From positions 1-5,259 of the forward strand of contig SLGR01000146.1 of assembly GCA_007136585.1 (NCBI GenBank): a DNA stretch of 5,259 nucleotides. The letters are read 5' to 3'. This DNA is from Candidatus Sumerlaeota bacterium. Lineage in GTDB: Bacteria; CG03; SLGR01. The position numbers were made by a program, and so were the translations under genes. This document shows positions 1-5,259 of this stretch, one piece after another; position 1 is the first letter of the stretch, and the number at the start of each line of letters is the position of its first letter. Below the pieces are notes generated by a model. The model worked only from the letters and a program-made list of their open reading frames with translations, was not told the DNA's origin and did not search any database.

Positions 1-648
1 AGGGTTGAGGAGGTTGACTCGGACAATAAAACACTATCTGTTTCCGGAAAGAAGTTCCGGTATGACCGCCTTATTATCACTTCACCGCTTAAAGAGTTTA
101 TCCTCCGGGTGCTTAAGGATCCCGGTCCGCTGGCGGAGGAGGCTGAAAAGCTGAGGAGCAGCGCGCTTCTTAATGTTAACCTCGGGTGGGAAGGGGATCC
201 TCCTTCCTCTTTACCCGGGGGGACCCACTGGGTCTATTTCCCACAGGAGGAGTATCTCTTTTACCGAGTGGGGTTTCCACCTGCGGTCTCGGAGCACCTG
301 GCGCCGCCGGGGTCTTACTCCTGCTATACTGAGATATCTTTTAAGGAAGGATCCCTGCCCTCTCCGGAGGAGTATGAGGGATTGGAGGATAAGGTAATTC
401 ACCAGCTTACGGACCTGGGTATAATCCCACCCGGCGCCGTGATAAAAACCAGGCTCACCCTTAGAATAGATCCGGCATACGTTATATATGACAGGGCAAG
501 ACAGGGGGCCCTGGAAAAAATCAGGGCCGTGCTTGAGGAGAAAGATATATATATAGCCGGTCGTTACGGGGCCTGGGAGTACTCCACTATGGAGGATGCG
601 ATCGAGTGGGGCAGGGGTCTTGCCGAGAAGTGTCAATGCGCCGGGTAG
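1..648 (+). CDS. FAD-dependent amine-oxidase / protoporphyrinogen-oxidase-like protein, C-terminal part (5' end outside window)
   Basis: The reading frame is open from base 1 to the TAG at 646-648, giving 215 residues of a protein whose N-terminus, including the expected FAD-binding GxGxxG motif, lies upstream. Visible residues 20-33 (RYDRLIITSPLKEF) resemble the strand before the substrate domain in flavin amine oxidases. The stretch at residues 160-164 (YVIYD) and the C-terminal block at 187-204 (GRYGAWEYSTMEDAIEWG) match the usual end of this superfamily, where a Gly-Arg-x-Gly segment contacts FAD and a helix follows. Members of this group are often found beside polysaccharide genes, and some relate distantly to UDP-galactopyranose mutase. 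The substrate cannot be read from this fragment. The downstream glycosyltransferase overlaps it by 13 bases, supporting a shared surface-glycan operon. An internal GTG at 109 is in frame but is not the start, because homologous-looking sequence continues upstream of it. I am fairly sure of the superfamily and unsure of the reaction. Confidence 0.75.
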   Translation, partial: RVEEVDSDNKTLSVSGKKFRYDRLIITSPLKEFILRVLKDPGPLAEEAEKLRSSALLNVNLGWEGDPPSSLPGGTHWVYFPQEEYLFYRVGFPPAVSEHLAPPGSYSCYTEISFKEGSLPSPEEYEGLEDKVIHQLTDLGIIPPGAVIKTRLTLRIDPAYVIYDRARQGALEKIRAVLEEKDIYIAGRYGAWEYSTMEDAIEWGRGLAEKCQCAG

Positions 649-1769
649 TCCATATTATAACCAAACTTGAGCTTGGGGGAGCCCAGAAGAACACTCTCTA
701 TACCCTGGAGCACCTTGAGCCTGGTGTTACGGGGATACTTATCTGCGGCCCCGGGGGTATTCTGGATAAAGAGGCCCTCGGCTCCGGCCGCTACATAACA
801 CGGTTCTGTCCGTTTCTGGTTAGAGAGGTTAACCCTCTGCTGGACGCGGCCGCTCTGCTTTGGATATTCTTTTATCTTGCCGGGATAAAACCCGGGGTTA
901 TACACACCCATTCCTCAAAAGCCGGTATACTGGGAAGATGGGCCGCCTATTTTGCCGGAGTAAAGAGTGTCCTCCATACCTTTCACGGATTTGGGTTTAC
1001 CCCTCTTCAGTCTCCCCCTGTAAGAAAAGCTTTCATTCTTCTTGAAAAGCTTACCGCTGGGATTACGGATATTCTCATAGCTGTTGCAGAGGCTAATGTA
1101 GATAAAGCCCTATCTCTCGGTATAGGTTCCCCCGCAAAGTACAGGGTCATAAGGAGCGGGATCGAGAGCGGGAAGTTTGAAAAAAAACTGGGAAATGATA
1201 CTATAAGAAAAAGGTTCGGGATAAGTCCCCGGGTCCTTCTTGTCGGAAATATCTCGTGTTTTAAACCTCAGAAGGGACTTGAAGATTTTATAGAGGCCTG
1301 CAGGCGCCTGAGTCTTCTTGGAGATTACTCTTTCATCCTGGCGGGAGACGGCAGGCTCGGAAACAGGCTCCGGAAACAGGTTTATGACTCCGGGCTGGAG
1401 GGCCGGCTTTTTATGCCCGGATGGGTCGGAAATCCGGGTGAACTGATTCCGGAGCTTGATCTGATGCTTCATACCGCATACTTTGAAGGTCTTCCGAGAG
1501 TGCTCCTTGAGGCGATGGCCTCAGGGGTTCCTGTCGTATCCTCGAATGTGGACGGGGTTGCAGATGTAATAAGACACGGGGTAAACGGTTTTCTTGCTTC
1601 GCCGGGCGATATTGACAGTATGGTTAAATATTCACATAATCTTCTGAAAAACCCGGAGCTTAGGGCGAGAATGAGCCGGCAGCAGAGAAAAAGCTTCAGG
1701 CCGGAGTTTGATATAAAGACGATGTCCGGGCGTCTGAACGCCCTTTACAGGGAAATAGAGGGATTGTAA
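636..1769 (+). CDS. GT4-family glycosyltransferase (GT-B fold), complete
   Basis: This 377-residue protein likely transfers a sugar from a nucleotide-sugar donor to a lipid-linked or polysaccharide acceptor at the inner face of the membrane. The N-terminal domain opens with the typical first strand and glycine loop (VVHIITKLELGGAQKN, residues 4-19). It continues with HTHSSKAG (90-97) and HTFHGFGF (114-121), both usual in GT4 enzymes of exopolysaccharide or O-antigen synthesis. The C-terminal donor-binding domain starts near residue 200 (GNISCFKPQKG) and contains the EX7E motif, E284 to E292 in FEGLPRVLLEAMASG. Length is normal for the family. I chose ATG 636 because the family's first strand begins directly after it. 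An in-frame GTG at 606 would add ten residues with no family resemblance. The gene overlaps the upstream oxidoreductase by 13 bases, suggesting translational coupling. There is no signal peptide or transmembrane segment. The acceptor and donor sugars cannot be told from the sequence. Confidence 0.93.
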   Translation: MRRVVHIITKLELGGAQKNTLYTLEHLEPGVTGILICGPGGILDKEALGSGRYITRFCPFLVREVNPLLDAAALLWIFFYLAGIKPGVIHTHSSKAGILGRWAAYFAGVKSVLHTFHGFGFTPLQSPPVRKAFILLEKLTAGITDILIAVAEANVDKALSLGIGSPAKYRVIRSGIESGKFEKKLGNDTIRKRFGISPRVLLVGNISCFKPQKGLEDFIEACRRLSLLGDYSFILAGDGRLGNRLRKQVYDSGLEGRLFMPGWVGNPGELIPELDLMLHTAYFEGLPRVLLEAMASGVPVVSSNVDGVADVIRHGVNGFLASPGDIDSMVKYSHNLLKNPELRARMSRQQRKSFRPEFDIKTMSGRLNALYREIEGL

Positions 1770-1808
1770 ACTCTCCCTAAGCGGCGGAAAAATAAGAAAG
1801 GAAAAATT
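1770..1808 (+). promoter_or_regulatory. 39-base intergenic spacer with Shine-Dalgarno for the citrate synthase
   Basis: This is the only non-coding gap in the window. It carries a purine-rich ribosome binding site, AAAGGAA at 1797-1803, with the AGGA core six bases before ATG 1809. That is a good spacing and clearly fixes the start. I see no convincing terminator hairpin with a T-run and no clear -10/-35 pair. Readthrough from the glycosyltransferase is therefore possible, although the change of functional theme hints that a promoter may lie here or inside the end of the upstream gene. Confidence 0.7.
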
Positions 1809-3569
1809 ATGAACGATAAAAAATCCTCAAAAGATCAGGAGATGAACCTTTTCAGGGAAATATTTCCATACAGCAGTGTTCCGTATGTTAAGTTTGATAA
1901 CGAGGTTGTCCCTATGAATATTCCGGAGGATTTCTGGATTACTGATACCACCTTCAGGGACGGCCAGCAGGCCAGAGCCCCGTACAGCGTCAAACAGATA
2001 GTGGATCTTTTCACTTTTCTTCACGAGATGGGAGGCCCCAACGGGGTCATAAGGACAAGCGAGTTCTTTTTATACAGTAATAAGGATAAAGATGCTGTCC
2101 GGAGGTGTCAGGAGAAAGGGTTTGAATATCCCCGGATCACGGGATGGATAAGAGCGCATAAGAAGGATTTCAAGCTTGTAAAGAAAATGGAGCTTGACGA
2201 GACCGGTATACTTACCTCCGCCTCCGATTACCATATATACCTTAAACTTGGTTCCGATCGCAGGACGGTTATGGATAAGTACCTTGAGGTAGTTGACGCG
2301 GCTCTTGAGGAAGGGATAATACCCCGGTGCCACCTGGAAGATATTACCAGGGCTGATTTCAATGGTTTTGTTATTCCTTTTGTCCGCAAGCTTATGGAGC
2401 GGTCCAGGCAGAGCGGAATACCGGTAAAAATCAGGGCCTGCGATACGCTTGGGTACGGGGTCCCGCACCCCCAGGCGGTTCTCCCCCGGTCGGTTCCCAA
2501 GATAATAGATACCCTGGTAAGAGAGTGCGGTGTCCCGTCTGAACATCTGGAGTGGCACGGTCACAACGATTTCCACAAGGTTTTAGTATGCGGTTTTTAC
2601 GCCTGGCTTTATGGTGCCAGCGCGGTTAACGGGACGCTCCTGGGTTTTGGGGAGCGTACGGGAAACCCTCCCATAGAAGGGCTTCTTATAGATTATATGA
2701 GCCTTAAGAGATCCGGGAATGAAGCTGATCCCCGGGTTATAAGGAAGGTGGCCGATTACTACCGCAGGGAGCTCGGGGACCATATACCCTCGTCTTTCCC
2801 GTTCGTGGGGAGTGAGTTCAATACCACCAGGGCCGGGATCCACGCTGACGGACTTATAAAGAACGAGGAGATATATAACATATTTGATACGGCCGGGATA
2901 CTTGACCGGCCTATGAACGTCGCCATAACCGATAAATCCGGCACCGCCGGAATAGCTCTCTGGCTGAATAACTTCCTTAACCTTGAAGGCGACCGCAAGG
3001 TTAATAAGAACGATCCCAGGATTCACCGGGTCTACGAGATGGTTATGGAAGAGTATAACAGGGGTAGGACCACGGCTATGGCGAACGAGGAGATGGAACA
3101 TCTTGTAAAACAGTCTTTCCCCAGGTTCTTTGAATCGGAGTTTGAGCAGCTCAAGAAGAAGGCCGGTAAACTTGCCGTTCACGTGGTTGAGGAACTTGCC
3201 GAGTCGGAGGATATAAGGAGTATGAAACCCGAGGTGCAGGAAAAGGAGATGGATAAGGCCCGGAGAAAATACGAGTTTATCCAGTTTCTTTATGTTGTGG
3301 ACAGACACGGTTATAAGATAACCCGGAATATTATTGATCCGGAGTACTCCGGGGATTTCGAGAAGGGCGAGATAGGTATAATGTACACGGACAGGGCGTG
3401 GTTCAGCCGTCCCATAGAGACCGGGGTCTCGTTTGTTTCCAACTTCTATATATCGCGTATTACTAACCGTCTCTGCATAACGGTCTCGGCTCCGGTCCGC
3501 AACAGGAAGGACGAGATAGTCGGTGTTGTCGGGATAGATATGAGTTACGAAGACCTGGTAAGGGTATGA
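1809..3569 (+). CDS. Re-type citrate synthase (DRE-TIM metallolyase family) with C-terminal Cache/PDC-like sensor domain
   Basis: The 586-residue protein probably condenses oxaloacetate and acetyl-CoA to citrate with Re-face stereochemistry in the cytoplasm. Re-citrate synthases are unrelated to the common Si enzyme and belong with isopropylmalate and homocitrate synthases. The catalytic TIM barrel spans about residues 35-370. It shows DTTFRDGQQ at 46-54 (catalytic R50, metal-binding D51), the conserved E85, the metal-binding HGHND at 250-254, GERTGN at 281-286 and HADGL at 345-349. The Q53-Q54 variant of the DRE motif and phrases such as ITGWIRAHKKD, HLEDITRADFNGFV and EWHGHNDFHKVLV recall the Clostridium kluyveri type rather than LeuA. 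The family's C-terminal accessory helices run to about 450. Residues 452-586 are an extra domain resembling Cache/PDC sensors, with YVVDRHG at 494-500, DRAWF at 528-532 and GVVGIDM at 572-578. No LeuA dimer domain and no membrane helix are seen. ATG 1809 has a good ribosome binding site. The malate dehydrogenase and aconitase genes directly downstream support citrate rather than homocitrate or isopropylmalate as product. Automated annotation may call it 2-isopropylmalate or homocitrate synthase. Confidence 0.87.
   Translation: MNDKKSSKDQEMNLFREIFPYSSVPYVKFDNEVVPMNIPEDFWITDTTFRDGQQARAPYSVKQIVDLFTFLHEMGGPNGVIRTSEFFLYSNKDKDAVRRCQEKGFEYPRITGWIRAHKKDFKLVKKMELDETGILTSASDYHIYLKLGSDRRTVMDKYLEVVDAALEEGIIPRCHLEDITRADFNGFVIPFVRKLMERSRQSGIPVKIRACDTLGYGVPHPQAVLPRSVPKIIDTLVRECGVPSEHLEWHGHNDFHKVLVCGFYAWLYGASAVNGTLLGFGERTGNPPIEGLLIDYMSLKRSGNEADPRVIRKVADYYRRELGDHIPSSFPFVGSEFNTTRAGIHADGLIKNEEIYNIFDTAGILDRPMNVAITDKSGTAGIALWLNNFLNLEGDRKVNKNDPRIHRVYEMVMEEYNRGRTTAMANEEMEHLVKQSFPRFFESEFEQLKKKAGKLAVHVVEELAESEDIRSMKPEVQEKEMDKARRKYEFIQFLYVVDRHGYKITRNIIDPEYSGDFEKGEIGIMYTDRAWFSRPIETGVSFVSNFYISRITNRLCITVSAPVRNRKDEIVGVVGIDMSYEDLVRV
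3162..3566 (+). other. Cache/PDC-like sensor domain fused to the citrate synthase (residues ~452-586)
   Basis: This is a domain within the preceding gene. A long charged helix (about 452-488) leads into a first strand FIQFLYVVDRHG (489-500). Then come an insert, the DRAWFSRP segment (528-535), a strand with NFYISR (545-550), ITVSAPVRN (555-563) and the closing GVVGIDMSYEDLV (572-584). This order is that of a Cache/PDC ligand-binding module. Residues R529, W531, F532, Y547 and D577 fall at spacings like those I recall for the amino-acid-binding subclass of dCache domains. There is no signal peptide or transmembrane segment anywhere in the protein, so the domain should be cytosolic. The fold is recognised from pattern only. 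Ligand and regulatory role are inference. Confidence 0.75.
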
Positions 3570-4492
3570 ATAAGATTGGGGTTATAGGGGCCGGCGCAGT
3601 CGGAAGCCAGCTGGCTTTCCTGCTGTCCTTATCCGGGGTCTGTGATGAAGTGGCACTGGTTGATATCAAGGAGGGTCTGGCCGAGGGCAAGGCCCTTGAT
3701 ATGAGTCAGGCGGCTCCTGTCACGGGATCGAGGTGCCGGGTTTCAGGTTCGGATGATTTCAGCCTTATAGAGGGTTCGGATATAACTGTTATGACCGCGG
3801 GGGCGGCAAGAAGACCGGGTATGAGCAGGGAAGATCTTCTCAAGACAAACCTTGGAGTGGTTAGGGAGGTATCGGCCCTGGTAAAGAAATATGCTCCCGG
3901 AACTCTTCTTATAATGGTAACCAACCCCCTTGATATAATGGCCTTTGCGGCTTACGTTTTTACCGGGTTTGAGCCTTCCCGTGTTATGGGAATGTCGGGA
4001 GTCCTGGATACATCCAGGTACAGGAGTTTTCTTGCGGCTGAAGCAGGTGTCGCCCCTCCCGATACCAGGGCAATGATACTGGGCCCGCACGGGGATTCAA
4101 TGGTTATCCTTCCGGAAGCCGATCTGGGAGGGGAGAGCGCCGATACTTTAATTGAAACGGAAGTACTGGAGGGTGTGAAAACAAGAGCCCGGTCGGGGGG
4201 AAAGGAGATAGTTGAGCTTCTCAGGGATTCAAGCGCTTTCTTTGCCCCTGCAGCTTCAGCGGCCTGTATGGTAAAGGCCATAGCCGGGGATTCGGGCGAG
4301 GTTCTTCCCTGTTCGGTATACGCCGCGGGGGTTCTGGATCTTCCAGAGGTTTTTATCGGGTTGCCTGCAAGGCTTGGAAGAGAAGGGATCCGCGAGGTCG
4401 TGACGCCTGATCTGGCCCCGGCTGAGCTTAAGGCGCTGAAAGATTCCGCAGCGGATCTGGAGAAAAAAATTACAAGTCTGGAGCTGAAATGA
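3566..4492 (+). CDS. mdh: Malate dehydrogenase, LDH-like (type 3) family
   Basis: The 308-residue cytoplasmic enzyme interconverts malate and oxaloacetate with NAD(H). The N-terminal Rossmann fold has GAGAVG at 8-13 and D33 at the end of the second strand, which favours NAD over NADP. The specificity loop AARRPGMSR (80-88) has arginine at the position that reads malate/oxaloacetate, where lactate dehydrogenases have glutamine. N120 in VTNPLD, D148 and R151 in GVLDTSR and the catalytic H175 in GPHGD complete the active site. Length is normal. ATG 3566 overlaps the TGA of the citrate synthase as ATGA, indicating translational coupling; an AAGGG lies too close to be an ideal ribosome binding site. 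After H175 the sequence MVILPEADLGGESADTL departs from the usual MVPLPRY-type segment. Catalytic residues are all kept, so the enzyme is probably active. Its place between citrate synthase and aconitase suggests it supplies oxaloacetate to the synthase. Confidence 0.93.
   Translation: MNKIGVIGAGAVGSQLAFLLSLSGVCDEVALVDIKEGLAEGKALDMSQAAPVTGSRCRVSGSDDFSLIEGSDITVMTAGAARRPGMSREDLLKTNLGVVREVSALVKKYAPGTLLIMVTNPLDIMAFAAYVFTGFEPSRVMGMSGVLDTSRYRSFLAAEAGVAPPDTRAMILGPHGDSMVILPEADLGGESADTLIETEVLEGVKTRARSGGKEIVELLRDSSAFFAPAASAACMVKAIAGDSGEVLPCSVYAAGVLDLPEVFIGLPARLGREGIREVVTPDLAPAELKALKDSAADLEKKITSLELK
4480..4491 (+). promoter_or_regulatory. Shine-Dalgarno and ATGA start for the aconitase-family gene
   Basis: GGAG at 4480-4483 sits five bases before ATG 4489, inside the end of the malate dehydrogenase gene. 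The start codon overlaps the upstream TGA (4490-4492), so ribosomes finishing the dehydrogenase can restart here directly. This supports 4489 as the start. Confidence 0.75.
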
Positions 4493-5259
4493 AACAGACA
4501 CTTACAGAGAAAATTCTTTCATCCCGCGCATCACGGGATGTGAAGGCCGGAGACGTGGTTTTCGCGGAGGTGGACTGGGCCCTTGTCCAGGACGGGACCG
4601 GTCCGCTTACAATGGATGTTATTGAAGAGATGGGGCGGGGTGTCACTTCCCCCGGAAACCGTGTTGTTTTTCTTGATCACGCATCGCCTTCGTCGCGCTG
4701 GGAACTCTCGGCTTCCCATATAAAGCTCAGAAGCTGCGCCGAAAAGTACGGGATGAAACTCTTTGACGTGGGTGACGGGGTCTGCCACCAGATAATGGCT
4801 GAAAAGTTCGTCGAACCCGGCCAGGTAGTTGTAGGTGCCGATTCCCATACCTGTACCGCCGGGGCTTTCGGGGCCTTCGCATCCGGTTACGGTTCTACCG
4901 ATATAGCTTTCGCTTTCTCGACCGGAAAGATATGGCTTAAGGTTCCCGAATCCATAAAAGTTGAGCTTGCGGGTAAGCTCCCTCCTTTCGCATCCGCCAA
5001 GGATATCATTCTTGAGCTTATAGGCCGGCTGGGAGCCTCGGGGGCCACGTACAAAGCCCTGGAGTTCTGCGGCGGGGGCCTTGAGACCCTTTCAATGGAG
5101 AGCCGACTTACGGTATGCAATATGGTCATAGAGGCCGGGGCGAAGAACGGAATAATGCCTGCTGACGGGGAAGTCGCCGCCTATATGGAAGAACAGCGCG
5201 GAACTTCTGTTTCATTCGAGACCCTTCTCCCCGATGATGGGGCTTCCTACGAGAGCACT
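4489..5259 (+). CDS. Aconitase / 3-isopropylmalate dehydratase large subunit family (LeuC/HacA-like), N-terminal part, cut by window end
   Basis: The frame is open from ATG 4489 to the last base, giving 257 residues of a [4Fe-4S] hydro-lyase large subunit. It opens with MKQTLTEKIL and AEVDWALVQDGTGP (26-39). These are followed by FLDHASPS (61-68), GDGVCHQ (95-101) and the hallmark GADSHTCTAGAFGAFA (116-131). TGKIWLKVPESIKVEL and ASGATYKALEFCG also match. DSHTCT and TGKxWLKVPE are typical of the short archaeal/HacA-type large subunits (about 420 residues) that pair with a separate small swivelling subunit, rather than one-piece AcnA/AcnB aconitases. The three cluster-binding cysteines normally lie in the missing C-terminal part. 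The family includes isopropylmalate, homoaconitate, methylmalate and citrate isomerases, and sequence alone does not separate them reliably. The position after Re-citrate synthase and malate dehydrogenase makes citrate/isocitrate aconitase the best guess, and a small-subunit gene is expected just downstream. An ATGA overlap ties it to the upstream gene. Confidence 0.88.
   Translation, partial: MKQTLTEKILSSRASRDVKAGDVVFAEVDWALVQDGTGPLTMDVIEEMGRGVTSPGNRVVFLDHASPSSRWELSASHIKLRSCAEKYGMKLFDVGDGVCHQIMAEKFVEPGQVVVGADSHTCTAGAFGAFASGYGSTDIAFAFSTGKIWLKVPESIKVELAGKLPPFASAKDIILELIGRLGASGATYKALEFCGGGLETLSMESRLTVCNMVIEAGAKNGIMPADGEVAAYMEEQRGTSVSFETLLPDDGASYEST

Noticed and set aside
44-60. Inverted repeat CCGGAA / TTCCGG with a 5-base loop
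   Set aside because: It is a six-base stem within the coding sequence of the oxidoreductase, with no T-run and no nearby gene boundary.
545-555. Alternating TA run (TATATATATA-like)
   Set aside because: It encodes DIYIA in the oxidoreductase just before the conserved GRYG motif and reflects ATA/TAT codon use, not a promoter I can support.
1352-1380. Imperfect tandem repeat (CAGGCTCGGAAA / CAGGCTCCGGAAA) in the glycosyltransferase
   Set aside because: Only two copies of 12-13 bases, differing by one base in length, and not codon-periodic. It encodes ordinary family sequence (RLGNRLRKQ), so it is likely chance.
2070-2576. 168-codon open frame on the - strand opposite the TIM-barrel region
   Set aside because: Same reasoning: it is fully antisense to conserved catalytic sequence and has no motif.
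2583-3308. 241-codon open frame on the - strand inside the citrate synthase gene
   Set aside because: It lies opposite an unmistakable conserved enzyme, its translation shows no recognisable family and it has no clear ribosome binding site. It is a shadow of the coding strand's composition.
4595-4604. Ten-base palindrome GGACCGGTCC
   Set aside because: It falls in conserved codons for DGTGP of the aconitase-family protein. An operator this far inside a gene has no support.
1-5259. CRISPR arrays, tRNA/rRNA genes, insertion sequences, phage or defence genes
   Set aside because: None seen on reading. The window is almost completely filled by five metabolic genes, with no room for other systems and no regular repeats.

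Overview
The window holds five genes, all on the + strand and tightly packed: two partial genes at the edges and three complete ones. Nothing on the - strand looks like a real gene, and the only non-coding stretch is 39 bases (1770-1808). Base composition is mixed, with frequent AGG/AGA, ATA and GGG codons in every gene, so nothing looks recently transferred. The gene set suggests an anaerobic bacterium: a Re-type citrate synthase, a stand-alone LDH-like malate dehydrogenase and a two-subunit (LeuC/HacA-like) aconitase. Such sets are found in Deltaproteobacteria-like, Dehalococcoidia-like and several uncultured lineages. The sequence alone does not let me name a phylum.

Region 1 (1-1769) looks like cell-surface or polysaccharide metabolism. 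It contains the C-terminal part of an FAD-dependent amine-oxidase/protoporphyrinogen-oxidase-like protein, overlapped by a complete GT4-family glycosyltransferase.

Region 2 (1809-5259) is a central-carbon module: Re-citrate synthase, malate dehydrogenase and the large subunit of an aconitase-type hydro-lyase (cut by the window end). Each junction is an ATGA stop/start overlap, so the three genes are probably co-transcribed and translationally coupled. Read in order, they interconvert malate and oxaloacetate, condense oxaloacetate with acetyl-CoA to citrate, and isomerise citrate toward isocitrate. This is the entry to 2-oxoglutarate and glutamate synthesis in many anaerobes.

The most notable feature is the C-terminal ~135 residues of the citrate synthase. 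They read as a Cache/PDC-type small-molecule sensor domain, normally found outside the cell in chemoreceptors and sensor kinases. Here it is fused to a soluble enzyme with no membrane segment or signal peptide. The domain keeps an R-x-W-F...Y...D residue pattern resembling the amino-acid-binding Cache subclass. This suggests, as inference, that an amino acid allosterically controls the citrate synthase, much as leucine controls 2-isopropylmalate synthase through a different C-terminal domain.
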